From positions 310,001 through 374,000 of the forward strand of contig JADJWJ010000020.1 of assembly GCA_016716425.1 (NCBI GenBank): a stretch of 64,000 bases of DNA, written 5' to 3'. The stretch comes from Betaproteobacteria bacterium. GTDB lineage: Bacteria > Pseudomonadota > Gammaproteobacteria > Burkholderiales > Casimicrobiaceae. Position numbers and translations under genes: made by a program. Shown here piece after piece: positions 27,288 through 37,318 of the stretch (the stretch's first letter is position 1; each line of letters opens with the position of its first letter). Below the pieces are notes generated by a model. That model ran no database searches. It was not told where the DNA came from and was given only the letters and a program-made list of their open reading frames with translations.

Positions 27288-30029
27288 ATGAAGTTACGGC
27301 GGAAGTGGCTCGCAATCGCGATGGGCATCGGCGAGGTTGGCTTCGGCATCGCCAGTCCGGCCCTGGCGCAGGACATCCGGGTCAACGTCACCGGCTCGAA
27401 CATCAGGCGGACCGACACGGAGACGGCCGCGCCCATCCAGACCATCACGCGCGAGGACATCCAGGCCTCCGGCCTGCAGACGATCCACGACGTGGTGCGG
27501 CAGATCACCGCGAACAACAACGGCTCGATCAGCCCGTCGTTCACCAACGGCTTCTCCGCGTCCGGCACCGCCGTATCGCTGCGCGGCCTGGGCCCCAACA
27601 ACACGCTCGTGCTCGTCAACGGCCGCCGCATGGCGAACTTCGGCCTTGCCGACGACGGCCACATCTCGTACGTCGACCTGTCGCAGATTCCGTTCGACGC
27701 CGTCGAGCGCATCGAGGTGCTGAAGGACGGCGCATCGGCAATCTACGGTTCCGACGCAGTGGCCGGCGTGATCAACGTGATCCTGCGCCAGCAGTACACG
27801 GGCTTCACGGTCACCGGCACGGCCGGCACCAGTTCCAACGGCGAGGGCGACCAGTACCGCGCGGCGATCACGGCCGGCGTCGGCGACCTCACGAAGGACC
27901 GCTACAACGCGTACGTCACGTTCGACTACCAGAAGCAGGACGCCTACCCGATGAACAAGGGCCGGCAGTACGTCGGGACCAACGACCTGCGGTTCATGGG
28001 CCTGCCAGACGCGCGTTGGGGCAATCCGCTGTCCGGCTTTCCCGGGCCGAGTCTGCTCGGCAACGTGGCGCCCGTGAGCGCGTCGGACCCGAACGGCGAG
28101 CCAGGGGACTTCCAGTCGCTGCCGGGCGCCTGCGCCGCTGCGAACCAGGACAACGGGTTCTGCCGCTGGGACTTCAAGGACTATCTCGACATCCTGCCTT
28201 CGATCGAGCGCATCAACGTCCTCGCCCGCGGCACGTACAACGTCACGGACGCGATCCAGGCCTACACGGAGCTGTCCTTGTTCCAGGTGAAGAGCTACCT
28301 GCGCGGTCCGCCGAGCTTGACACCCGTGTACTGGCTCGACCCTTCCACGGTGAGCATCCAGTCGACGGCCAACGTCTACCTGCCCGTCGGCCATCCGGAC
28401 AACCCGTTCTCGGCGAACGACCAGGTCGCCATCCTCTCGTACGCCGACGGCGCGCTCGGCGGCACCGGCACGCAATACACGACGGACACCCAGCGCTATC
28501 TGCTGGGGCTGAAGGGCGCGAATGCGGGCTGGGACTGGGACGTCGCCGGCCTGTACATCCGCACGACCACCGACATCACCATCCGCAATGTCTACCAGTA
28601 CGACAGGTTCCTTGCCGGATTGGCGGGCACAGGCCCGTACGGGTTCTACCGGATCGGCGCGGCCGCGCCGCGCAACGACCCCGCGGTCTACGACTGGATC
28701 GCGCCCGACCTCTCGTACAAGACGACTTCGGAAAACACGATCGTCGACGCCAAGGCTTCGCGCGACCTCTACAAACTTCGTGGCGGGCAGCTGGCGCTGG
28801 CGATCGGCTACGAGTTTCGCCGCGAAGAATTGAGCAATCCGGGAATGCCCGGTGCGGCCACTGGCGAGGTCGTCGGCGGCAACGCGTCGGCGGCGTTCGG
28901 TACGCGCAACGTGAACGCGCTCTACGCGGAACTGTACGCACCGATCCTGGCAAACCTCGAAGCGACCGCCGCGATCCGCTACGACCACTACTCCGACGTC
29001 GGCAGCACGTGGAACCCGAAGATCGGCGTCAAGTGGACCGTCGTGCCGTCCGTGGTCCTGCGCGGGACGTGGCAATCGGCCTTCCGCGCCCCGGGCCTCT
29101 ACGAAACGAGCACCGCGAACGCATACGCAGCCTTGCCCGTCGTCGTCGACCCGGTGCGCTGCCCCGTCACGCAATCGGCCGTCGATTGCCAGGCCTATGT
29201 CCTCGCCGTCATCACCGGCAATCCCTATGTCCGCCCTGAAACTTCGACGACTTACACGCTCGGCGCGATCTGGGAACCGGTCCCGGGCTTGAGCGCCACG
29301 CTCGACTACTGGAACATCGAGGTCGAGGACCAGATCACCATCGGGAGCCTGCAGGCCACCGTCAACAATCCTGCAGCCTTCCCGAACGCGGAGATCGGCC
29401 GCAGCACCGACGACCTGCCGGGCATCCCGAACTCCGGAACGCTCATCTACATCAAGTCGCCCTACCAGAACGCGAACTCGGTGAAGACCGACGGCGTCGA
29501 CCTCGACGTCGTCTGGAAGTGGAATCTCAAGGAATACGGGATGCTCACGACCGAATTCCAGTGGACGCACGTCTTCGACTACGACCAGACGTTCGCCAAC
29601 GGGGAGACGTACAAGTACGCCGGAACGCAGGGCAACTACGACGTGTCGTCGGGATCGGCCACGCCGGAAGACCGGATGAACCTGATCGTCGGCTGGCAGC
29701 GCGGGCCGTGGAACGTCGCCGGCACGATCCGCTACGTGAGCGACTACACGTCCACTCCGTATCAGGGCGTGCCGATCCCGGACGGCTGCCTTTCGATCCT
29801 CGACAGCCCTTCCTGCCACGTGTCGTCGTTCACGACGCTCGACCTGTCGGCGTCGTACACGGGGTTCAAGAGCTGGCAGATCTTCGGGTCGATCATCAAC
29901 GTGTTCAACCGGATGCCTCCGTTCAACCCGGCCGCCGGGTACGGCTCCATCAACTACAACTACAACTATGCGTTCTCCGGCGCGACCGGCACGCAGTTCA
30001 ACGTGGGAGTGCGTTACACGTTCCAGTAG
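27288..30029 (+). CDS. TonB-dependent outer membrane receptor
   Basis: The 913-residue product has a signal peptide (ending SPALAQD) and a plug domain opening VTGSNIRRTDTETAAPIQTI, TREDIQASGLQTIHDVVRQI, SLRGLGPNNTLVLVNGRRMA and VERIEVLKDGASAIYGSDAV. The beta-barrel region includes FGTRNVNALYAELYAPIL, SAFRAPGLYETSTANAYA and RPETSTTYTLGAIWEP, and it ends in a terminal aromatic FNVGVRYTFQ as outer-membrane barrels do. It imports a large nutrient with energy from TonB; the ligand is unknown. It ends 8 bp from the convergent end of the STAND gene A, with no terminator between. Confidence 0.93.
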   Translation: MKLRRKWLAIAMGIGEVGFGIASPALAQDIRVNVTGSNIRRTDTETAAPIQTITREDIQASGLQTIHDVVRQITANNNGSISPSFTNGFSASGTAVSLRGLGPNNTLVLVNGRRMANFGLADDGHISYVDLSQIPFDAVERIEVLKDGASAIYGSDAVAGVINVILRQQYTGFTVTGTAGTSSNGEGDQYRAAITAGVGDLTKDRYNAYVTFDYQKQDAYPMNKGRQYVGTNDLRFMGLPDARWGNPLSGFPGPSLLGNVAPVSASDPNGEPGDFQSLPGACAAANQDNGFCRWDFKDYLDILPSIERINVLARGTYNVTDAIQAYTELSLFQVKSYLRGPPSLTPVYWLDPSTVSIQSTANVYLPVGHPDNPFSANDQVAILSYADGALGGTGTQYTTDTQRYLLGLKGANAGWDWDVAGLYIRTTTDITIRNVYQYDRFLAGLAGTGPYGFYRIGAAAPRNDPAVYDWIAPDLSYKTTSENTIVDAKASRDLYKLRGGQLALAIGYEFRREELSNPGMPGAATGEVVGGNASAAFGTRNVNALYAELYAPILANLEATAAIRYDHYSDVGSTWNPKIGVKWTVVPSVVLRGTWQSAFRAPGLYETSTANAYAALPVVVDPVRCPVTQSAVDCQAYVLAVITGNPYVRPETSTTYTLGAIWEPVPGLSATLDYWNIEVEDQITIGSLQATVNNPAAFPNAEIGRSTDDLPGIPNSGTLIYIKSPYQNANSVKTDGVDLDVVWKWNLKEYGMLTTEFQWTHVFDYDQTFANGETYKYAGTQGNYDVSSGSATPEDRMNLIVGWQRGPWNVAGTIRYVSDYTSTPYQGVPIPDGCLSILDSPSCHVSSFTTLDLSASYTGFKSWQIFGSIINVFNRMPPFNPAAGYGSINYNYNYAFSGATGTQFNVGVRYTFQ

Positions 30030-30037
30030 CGCAGGCG

Positions 30038-32230
30038 TCAAGCGAGCGGCAGCGCCTCCAGCCAGGCTTCGGCCTCCCTGATGGCCGCATCAGAACCAAG
30101 TGCCCGGCCGGCCGCGAACGCGGCGTCGGCCGGGTCCGCGCCCATGGCCTCGCGCGCCGTGCACATGCTCCGTGCGTGAAATCGCGCGTCGACGGCGTCG
30201 AACAGGTTGTGCTTTTCTTCAAACGCCGTGGCGGCACCATACCACCGCAGCGCCTGCGCCCACTCTCCGCGGAGCGCGGCAAGCCCGGCGAAAGTCCGCA
30301 GCAGGGTAGCGGTGATGTAATGCTCGAATTTTCCCTTCGAGATCGCCACGATCTCGCGCAGGTAGCGAATGGCCTTGGACTCGGCGCGCAGCGCGATCGC
30401 ATTGCGGGCAAGGTTGGCCAGTACGACCGAATCGTCCCCGGTCGAACCGCGTGCAATGGCAAGCGCTTCCAGATAAGCCGCTTCGGCGAGGTCGAACCGG
30501 TCCTGCAGCGAGTGAATTTCGCCCAGGCCGCCCAAGCAGCCGGCGATCAGATTGTGGTTGTCCATCTGCCGCGCCAGCGCAAGTCCCTCGAGGTAGTACT
30601 CGAAGGCGTCGGCGGTACGGTCGGACTCGATGGCCGCATATCCCAACCGCACGAGCGATTCGGCCAGCGCAGGTACGTCGCCGCATGCACGCGCGACTTT
30701 GACGCTGGACTGCGCCAGTGCGAACCCTTCCACGCCGCGGCCGGTCAGGTTGCACATGGAGGCGGCCGCGTACAGCGCGCGGCATCGCGCCAGGTCCTCC
30801 TGTTGCGCGTCCGGATGCGCGAGCGCCTGCAGCACCACCCCGTACCAGAGTTCGACTTCGCGGTAGGTCATCCACATGAGGAGGGCGTGAGCCATCCTCA
30901 GGCCCGCCGATCCGCCTTCGGGTGCGCGGCGCGCGTGGGCGAACGCGAGCAGGATGTTCTCCCGCTCGGCGTCGAGGCGGGCGAGCCAGGCGTCCCGGTG
31001 CGGGCCGGCGAGTTCGCGCTGCGCGCGCTCGGCGAGTGCCTCGTGGAACTGCAGATGCCGGTCGCAGGTACCCGCTTCCTCGCCCGCCTCGACCAGGCGC
31101 TCCTGCGCGTACTGGCGAACGGGCTCCAGCATTCGATACCGGTTCAGCGACGGGTCGAACGCGATCAGCGACTTGTCGACCAGTTCCGCCAGCAGGTACA
31201 GGACATCCGCTGCGCTGACGCCGTTGCTCGCCCCGACCGCCTCCGCCGCATCGACCTCGAAGCCGCCGGCGAACACCGACAGCCGGCGAAACACCGAGCG
31301 CTCGGGCTCGCCCAGGAGCCGGTAGCTCCACTCGAGCGTCGCCCGCATCGTGTGCTGCCGCGGCAGCGCCGAGCGGTCGCCGCCCACGAGCAGCCGGAAC
31401 TGCTCGTTCAGGTGCGCGGCGATCGTCTTCACCGACATCGCTCGCACGCGGCTCGCGGCGAGCTCGATCGCGAGTGGGATGCCATCGACCTTGCGGCAGA
31501 TCGCCGCGATGTCCGCGGCATTGTCCGAGGTGAGGGTGAAGCCGCGATCCAGCGCCGACGCGCGTGCGACGAACAGGGCAACGGAGGGGGAGTCGCGCAA
31601 CACCTCCGGCGCGAGGTCGCTCCCCGCGTCCGGCACCGACAGGGGCGGCACCTGGTACACCGCCTCGCCGGCAACGCGCAGCGCCTCGCGGCTCGTCGCC
31701 AGCAGCTTCACCCCCGGGCACGCCCGCAGCAGCTGGGTGGCGAGCAGGGCGCTGGCGCCGAGCAGGTGCTCGCAGTTGTCGAGCACGACGAGCTGCGTGC
31801 GCTGGGCGAGGTGCTGCAGCAGCGCGTCGACCGGCGAGTGCGTCGCGTCGGGCGCTACACCGAGCGCCGCCGCGATGGTCCCGACGACCGCGCGCGGATC
31901 CTCGAGCGGCGCCAGCTCGACGAACGCGACGCCATGGGGGAACCGGCTGGCAACCTTGGTCGCGAGCTCGATCGCCAGCCGGGTCTTGCCGATGCCGCCC
32001 ACGCCCACCAGCGTCAGCAGCCGCGTGGCCTCCAGCTCTATCTCGACCTCGTGCAACTCGCTGGCGCGCCCGACAAAGCTGGTCGCCGGCTGCGGCACGC
32101 CCTGGGGCGGCGGGAGCGCGGGCACGTCGTCGCGGTCCTGGGCGACGGCGTGCGCGAAGCGATAGCCGCGGCCGGCCACCGTGGCGATGGCCTCCGGTCC
32201 CAAGAGCTTGCGCAGCGCGGACACCTGCAC
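30038..32230 (-). pseudogene. STAND regulator paralogue A, DNA-binding domain truncated
   Basis: Member of the six-gene array. The P-loop (GVGGIGKTRLAIELA), Walker B (LVVLDNCEHLL), sensor TSREALRV, GIPLAIELAASRVRAMS and the TPR half are intact through 30038. At the N-terminus only the end of the winged helix survives (VQVSALRKLLGPEAIATVAG). Compared with B, 190 bp between the old ATG (32242-32244) and this point are deleted, and the old ATG is now out of frame. Translation could start at GTG 32228-32230, giving 730 residues that lack the first 68 of the wHTH. It may be a decaying gene or a regulator that no longer binds DNA. Closest relative in the window is B. Confidence 0.75.
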
Positions 32231-32288
32231 CCGGTGGGCGTCATGGCGGCTGGATGCGGCCCTCCGGACCGGATTCCCGCCACGTCCG

Positions 32289-32318
32289 AATCTACCCCAC
32301 TCGCGGCGGGTTCCGGAA
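32289..32318 (-). promoter_or_regulatory. Promoter-like block of gene A, shared with F
   Basis: On the minus strand TTCCGG-N18-TAGATT lies 45 bp before the ancestral ATG. The surrounding sequence, including GAGTGGGGTAGATTCG, aligns with the same position upstream of F (44606-44635). Confidence 0.4.
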
Positions 32319-32501
32319 GCAACCGGCCGGATCCGGGTCGCGGTCGCATCCCGCCCGTGGTCCGAGCGTGACACACGCCGGTCCGGGTTCGGCCGCGATC
32401 GGCTCGGCAACGTGGTGGGAGGATCGCGAAGTCCTGGGCCACCGTGCGGGCTCTTCGCTTCGTCGGCGGGCGCGGGAGGTCGCCGAGGCGGCGAGCGATC
32501 G

Positions 32502-34904
32502 CTACGACGTCTCCGGCAATGTGGCGAGCCACGCCACTGCCTCGTCGAATGCCACGTTCTCGTGCAGCGCCTTGCCCGCCGCGAAGGCCTCGTCGGCCGC
32601 GGCGCCAGCAGCTTCGCGCGCGAGCCGCAGGGCGTGTTCGTTGACCGACGCGTCGGGTTCGGGGGTCCTGAAGCCGATGCGCTCGCGCTGTGCGGCGGCG
32701 GCGCCGAAGAGGCGGAGCGACCGCCGCCAGTCGCCACGCCTCGCCGCCATCCATGCGCAGAGGCAAAGCGCGGAATGCGTGTACGCAGTGCCCCTGCCGA
32801 CGTCGATGGATTCCAGGCCGTGGCGCAGGTAGCGAAGCGCCGCGTCCTCCCTGCCCAGCGACGCTTCGTTGCGCGACAGGTTGAACAACACGGTCACCTC
32901 GTTGTCCGGATCGCCGGGATTGACCGCCAGCGCTTCCAGATAGTGACCTTGCGCGGACTCGAATTGCTCCTCCAGCGAATCGATCTCGCCAACCGAGACG
33001 TGGGCGTCGGCCGCGACGTTCCGGTCGCCGACCGCGGTCGCCCGGTCGAGCTGCTCGAGGAAGCACTGCCGCGCCTCGACAACGTTGCCGAGGCACAGGC
33101 TGGCATGTCCGAGGCGATAGAGTGCCTCTCCGAGCGCACCGTCGTCGCTGCAGCGCCGGGCCATGAGCACGCTCTCGTTCGACATCGCATGGGCTTCCTC
33201 GTACCGCCCCGCCCAGAACTCGTTCCAGGCCGTCGAATACAGCGCGCGACAGCGAGCGACACTGTCCTCCTGCGCCCCGGGGTGCGCCAGGGCCTCCTGC
33301 CCCACGCGTCGGCAGAGGTCCAGATGCCCTTCCATGGAGAGCGCCGTGAGAATGGGGAAGATCATGGCGAGACCGTCGGGGCCGCCGTCCGCCTTGTCGC
33401 GCGCGTACGCGAATGCGACGGCGAAGTTGTCGCGCTCCGCATCGATGCGTGCCATGAGCTCCGCCTGCCGGTGCGTCCGGATCTCCGCGCCCGCGCGCCT
33501 CGCCCAGTCGACGTGAAAGCGCAGATGGGCATCGCGGGCATCGGTTGCTTCGTTGGCCTCGACCAGCCGCTCGAGCGCGTACTGCCGCACCGGCTCCAGC
33601 ATTCGATACCGGTTCAGTGGCGGATCGAATGCGATCAGCGATTTTTCGACGAGCTCCGCCAGCAGGTACAGCACTTCCGCGGTGCCGACGTTGTTGCCCG
33701 CCCCGACGACCTGCGCCGCATCGACCTCGAATCCGCCGGCGAACACGGACAGCCTGCGAAACAGCGAGCGCTCGGGCGCGCCGAGAAGGCGGTAGCTCCA
33801 CTCGAGCGTCGCGCGCATCGTGTGCTGCCGCGGCAACGCCGAGCGATCGCCGCCCGCAAGGAGCTGGAACTGCTCGTTCAGGTGTTCGGCGATCGTCTTG
33901 ACCGACATCGCTCGCACGCGGCTCGCGGCGAGCTCGATCGCGAGTGGGATGCCATCGACCTTGCGGCAGATCTCCGCGATGTCCGCGGCATTGTCCGAGG
34001 TCAGGGTGAAGCCGCGATCCAGCGCCGACGCCCGATCGACGAAGAGCGCGACCGCCCCGAAGTCGCGCAACGCCTCGGGGGCGTGGTCGCCCGTCGCGTG
34101 GGGCGATGGCAACGTCGGCACCTGATACGCCGTCTCGCCTGGAATGCGCAGCGCCTCGCGGCTCGTCGCCAGCAGCTTCACGCCCTTGCACGAGCGCAAC
34201 AGCTGGGCGGCGATCGAAGCGGCGGCGGCGAGCAGGTGCTCGCAGTTGTCGAGCACGATGAGCTGCGTGCGCTGGGCGAGATGCTGCAGCAGCGCATCGA
34301 CCAGCGAGCGTCTCGAATCGGGCACCACGCCCATTGCCGACGCGATCGCCCCGACCACCGATCGCGGATCCTCGAGCGGCGCAAGCTCGACGAACGCAAC
34401 TCCATCGGGGAACCGGCCCGCGACCGTGGCCGCGAGCTCGATCGACAGTCGCGTCTTGCCGATGCCGCCCACCCCCACGAGCGTCACGAGTCGCGCGTCC
34501 TCGAGCTGGCGCTCGACCTCACGCAATTCCGTGGCGCGCCCGACGAACGTGGTCGCCGGCTGCGGCACGCCCTGGGGCGGCGGGGGCGAGGGCACATCGT
34601 CGGCGTCCAGAACGACGGCGTGCGCAAAGCGATACCCGCGGCCAGGGACCGTCGCGATCGCATCCGGCCCCAGCACCTTGCGCAAGGCCGAGACCTGCAC
34701 CTGCAGGTTGTTCTCCTCGACGACCAGTCCGGGCCACACGACTTCGAGCAACTCGTCCTTGGTGACCACGCGATCGCGGCGCTCGAGCAGCGCCAGCAGG
34801 AGGTCGAACGCGCGCGCGCCCAACGTTGCCGGCTGCTCGTCGACGAGGAGCTGCCGCGTGTCCGGGCGGAGCTCGAAGCGGCCGAACTGGTAGGTGAGGG
34901 TCAT
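32502..34904 (-). CDS. STAND ATPase regulator paralogue B (wHTH-NTPase-TPR)
   Basis: An 800-residue protein with three parts. An OmpR/CadC-type winged helix covers residues 1-100 (TYQFGRFELRPDTRQLLVDE ... GRGYRF). A STAND/NB-ARC-like ATPase has Walker A GVGGIGKT at 144-151, Walker B LIVLDN at 215-220, the sensor TSRE and a GIPLAIELAAS motif. The C-terminal third is TPR-like, for example YRLGHASLCLGNVVEARQCF. Such proteins are thought to bind a ligand or partner through the TPR part, switch on ATP binding, and control transcription, as MalT does. Its ATG overlaps the stop of C (ATGA) and no ribosome site is visible, so it is probably translated by re-initiation. Subgroup with A by its PQGVPQPATTFVGRATEL linker. 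Target genes unknown. Confidence 0.88.
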   Translation of the reverse strand: MTLTYQFGRFELRPDTRQLLVDEQPATLGARAFDLLLALLERRDRVVTKDELLEVVWPGLVVEENNLQVQVSALRKVLGPDAIATVPGRGYRFAHAVVLDADDVPSPPPPQGVPQPATTFVGRATELREVERQLEDARLVTLVGVGGIGKTRLSIELAATVAGRFPDGVAFVELAPLEDPRSVVGAIASAMGVVPDSRRSLVDALLQHLAQRTQLIVLDNCEHLLAAAASIAAQLLRSCKGVKLLATSREALRIPGETAYQVPTLPSPHATGDHAPEALRDFGAVALFVDRASALDRGFTLTSDNAADIAEICRKVDGIPLAIELAASRVRAMSVKTIAEHLNEQFQLLAGGDRSALPRQHTMRATLEWSYRLLGAPERSLFRRLSVFAGGFEVDAAQVVGAGNNVGTAEVLYLLAELVEKSLIAFDPPLNRYRMLEPVRQYALERLVEANEATDARDAHLRFHVDWARRAGAEIRTHRQAELMARIDAERDNFAVAFAYARDKADGGPDGLAMIFPILTALSMEGHLDLCRRVGQEALAHPGAQEDSVARCRALYSTAWNEFWAGRYEEAHAMSNESVLMARRCSDDGALGEALYRLGHASLCLGNVVEARQCFLEQLDRATAVGDRNVAADAHVSVGEIDSLEEQFESAQGHYLEALAVNPGDPDNEVTVLFNLSRNEASLGREDAALRYLRHGLESIDVGRGTAYTHSALCLCAWMAARRGDWRRSLRLFGAAAAQRERIGFRTPEPDASVNEHALRLAREAAGAAADEAFAAGKALHENVAFDEAVAWLATLPETS

Positions 34905-37318
34905 GGCGTGCGTTCGTCGACCGGCAGTGACGCCAGCCACGCCTCGGCTTCCCGCAGTGCCGCTTCGGTGCTCAGCGCCCGGCCTGTCGCGAACGCGGCA
35001 TCGGCCGCGCGGTCCCCCAGCGCTGCGCGCGCCGGAGCCATGCTTGCCGCGTGAAACGGCGCGTCGACATAGTTTTCCAGCAGGCCATGCTGCTCCCGAT
35101 GCAATGCGGCGGCACCGCTCAACCTGAGGGCAAGCGCCCATTCCTCGCGGAGCGCGGCAAGGCCGGCGCAGTACACCAGGATGGGCTGGGTGGTCAGGAT
35201 CGAGTGCCGCGCAAACCCTGTCGCCACCGCCTCGCGCAGATACTGCATGGCCCTGGCCTCGACGCGAAGCGCGATGGCATTCCGGGCAAGGTTGGCCAGT
35301 GTGCACAACGCACTCGTGGGATCGTCGCGGTAACCGTCGAGCGCCTCGAGGAAGTGGGGCTCGGCCAGTTCGAGCCGGCCCTGCTGCGAATAGAGCTCGC
35401 CCAGACCATAGGAAATGTGCGCGACCAGCGCGAAATCGCCCATTTGCCGCGCGAGCGCGCGGCCTTCGACGAAGTGTTCGTGCGCATCGTCGCCACGGTC
35501 GACGACAACGGCCACGTACCCGAGGCGAAAGAGCGCCTCGGCCAGCAGCTGCGGGTCGCCACATGCGCGGGCAATCCGCACGCTGCTTTGCGCGAGTGCG
35601 AACGCCTCGTCGTAACGGCCTGTCAGGCAGCCGAGCTGGTTGGCGACATACAGCGCACGGCAGCGCGCCACGTCTTCCTGCTGCGCATCCGGATGCGCGA
35701 GCGCCTCCAGCACAAACCGATGCCAGAGCTCGGGATGAGTCCATCCGAACCACTGATTGAACCCGTAGACCATCGTCAAACCCGCCGCGCCACCTCCGGG
35801 CGCGATCCGTGCGCGATCGAACGCGAGCAGAATGTTCTCGCGCTCGGCATCGAGGCGGGCGGTCCACGCTACCTGCTTCGGTCCAAGGAGCTTGCCTCCC
35901 GTTTGTTCCGCAAGCGCGACGTAGAACCGTAGATGCCGGTCGCGACTCTGCGCTTCCTGGCCCGCGTCCGCGAGGCGCTCCAGCGCGTACTGGCGCACGG
36001 TTTCCAGCAGTTTGTAGCGCTCCATCTGCGCATCGAAGGCGACCAGCGACTTGTCGACCAGGTGGCCCAGCGCGTCCAGCACCTCGCCCGGTGCCAGGTC
36101 GTCGTTCGCACCGACCGCCTCCGCCGCGTCGAGCGCGAAACCGCCGGCGAACACCGATAGCCGTTGCAGCAGCACACGCTCCTGCGGTGCGAGCAGGTCG
36201 TAACTCCAGTCCATCGTTGCGCGCAGCGTCTGCTGGCGTGGCAAGGCCGTCGGATCGCCCCCCTTCAGCAACAGGAACCGGTCGCTCAGGTGTCCGGCGA
36301 TTACCTCGGGCGACATGCCGCGAATCCGCGCCGCCGCCAGCTCGAGCGCCAGCGGGATGCCGTCGAGATCGTGGCAGATGCGCGCGACCGCCGTGGCGTT
36401 TTCATGTGTCAACGCAAAGTTCGGGCGGACGGCGACCGCACGATCGAGAAACAGCCGCACCGCTGCATACTCGCTCAGGGCGGCGAGCGGGTGCCCGCCC
36501 GCCGGGTTCGGTGAAGGCAGCGTCGCCAGCGGCAACGTCACCTCGCCGGACAAGTGGAGCGGCTCGCGGCTGGTTGCGAGGATCGTCAGCTTCTGACCTG
36601 CGTGCAGGAGATCCCGTGCCAGCTGTGCGCACGCGAGCAAGAGGTGCTCGCAATTGTCGAGGACGAGCAGCAGTGTCCGGTCCGCGACGTACCGTTGTAG
36701 TGCTCCGATGATCGGCTGACCTGGCTCCTCCCGGACCCCGAGCGTCGATGCGACCGCATTGGCGACGAGGCGCGGATCGGACACCGGCGCGAGGTCTGCG
36801 AACCAGACGCCGTCGGCATAGGCGTCGGTCACGCCGGCGGCAAGCTGCAGCGCCAACCGCGTCTTGCCGATGCCGCCGACGCCGACGAGCGTCACGAGTC
36901 GATGACCCGCGAGCATCGCGCGCAGATCGCTCAATTCCTGCTCGCGCCCGATGAGCGACGAGACCTGCGCGGGCAGGTTGTGCGGCGCGATACGCGAAGT
37001 TGGTGATGCCGGAGCGGCGGACTTCGTCGGTTCGAGCGTGAAACGGTAGCCGCGACCGGGTACGGTGGCAATGGCCTCCGACCCCAGCAACTTGCGCAGT
37101 GCCGAGACCTGCACCTGCAGGTTGTTCTCCTCGACGACCAGTCCGGGCCATACGACTTCGAGCAACTCGTCCTTGGTCACCAGACGATCGCGGCGGTCGA
37201 TCAGCGCGAGGAGGAGGTCGAACGCGCGCGCGCCCAACGTTGCCGGCTGCGCGTCGACGAGGAGCTGCCGCGTGTCCGGGCGGAGCTCGAAGCGGCCGAA
37301 CTGGTAGGTGAGCGTCAT
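34901..37318 (-). CDS. STAND ATPase regulator paralogue C (wHTH-NTPase-TPR)
   Basis: An 805-residue protein with the same three-part plan. The winged helix ends GRGYRFTLEPTKSAAPASP; the linker HNLPAQVSSLIGREQELSDL marks the second subgroup (C, D, E, F). The ATPase has GVGGIGKTRLALQLAAGVTD, LLLVLDNCEHLLLACAQLA, ILATSREPLHLSGEV and GIPLALELAAARIRGMS. The TPR half (GFNQWFGWTHPELWHRFVLE, GYVAVVVDRGDDAHEHFVEG) is closest to that of E. Its start overlaps the stop of D and its stop overlaps the start of B, both by 4 bp. All key residues are present, so it should be functional. What it senses is unknown. Confidence 0.88.
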   Translation of the reverse strand: MTLTYQFGRFELRPDTRQLLVDAQPATLGARAFDLLLALIDRRDRLVTKDELLEVVWPGLVVEENNLQVQVSALRKLLGSEAIATVPGRGYRFTLEPTKSAAPASPTSRIAPHNLPAQVSSLIGREQELSDLRAMLAGHRLVTLVGVGGIGKTRLALQLAAGVTDAYADGVWFADLAPVSDPRLVANAVASTLGVREEPGQPIIGALQRYVADRTLLLVLDNCEHLLLACAQLARDLLHAGQKLTILATSREPLHLSGEVTLPLATLPSPNPAGGHPLAALSEYAAVRLFLDRAVAVRPNFALTHENATAVARICHDLDGIPLALELAAARIRGMSPEVIAGHLSDRFLLLKGGDPTALPRQQTLRATMDWSYDLLAPQERVLLQRLSVFAGGFALDAAEAVGANDDLAPGEVLDALGHLVDKSLVAFDAQMERYKLLETVRQYALERLADAGQEAQSRDRHLRFYVALAEQTGGKLLGPKQVAWTARLDAERENILLAFDRARIAPGGGAAGLTMVYGFNQWFGWTHPELWHRFVLEALAHPDAQQEDVARCRALYVANQLGCLTGRYDEAFALAQSSVRIARACGDPQLLAEALFRLGYVAVVVDRGDDAHEHFVEGRALARQMGDFALVAHISYGLGELYSQQGRLELAEPHFLEALDGYRDDPTSALCTLANLARNAIALRVEARAMQYLREAVATGFARHSILTTQPILVYCAGLAALREEWALALRLSGAAALHREQHGLLENYVDAPFHAASMAPARAALGDRAADAAFATGRALSTEAALREAEAWLASLPVDERTP

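Noticed and set aside
29519..35054. Very long plus-strand frames opposite the STAND array
   Set aside because: They are antisense shadows that GC-rich codon bias keeps open. The minus strand carries consistent paralogous proteins with clear motifs.
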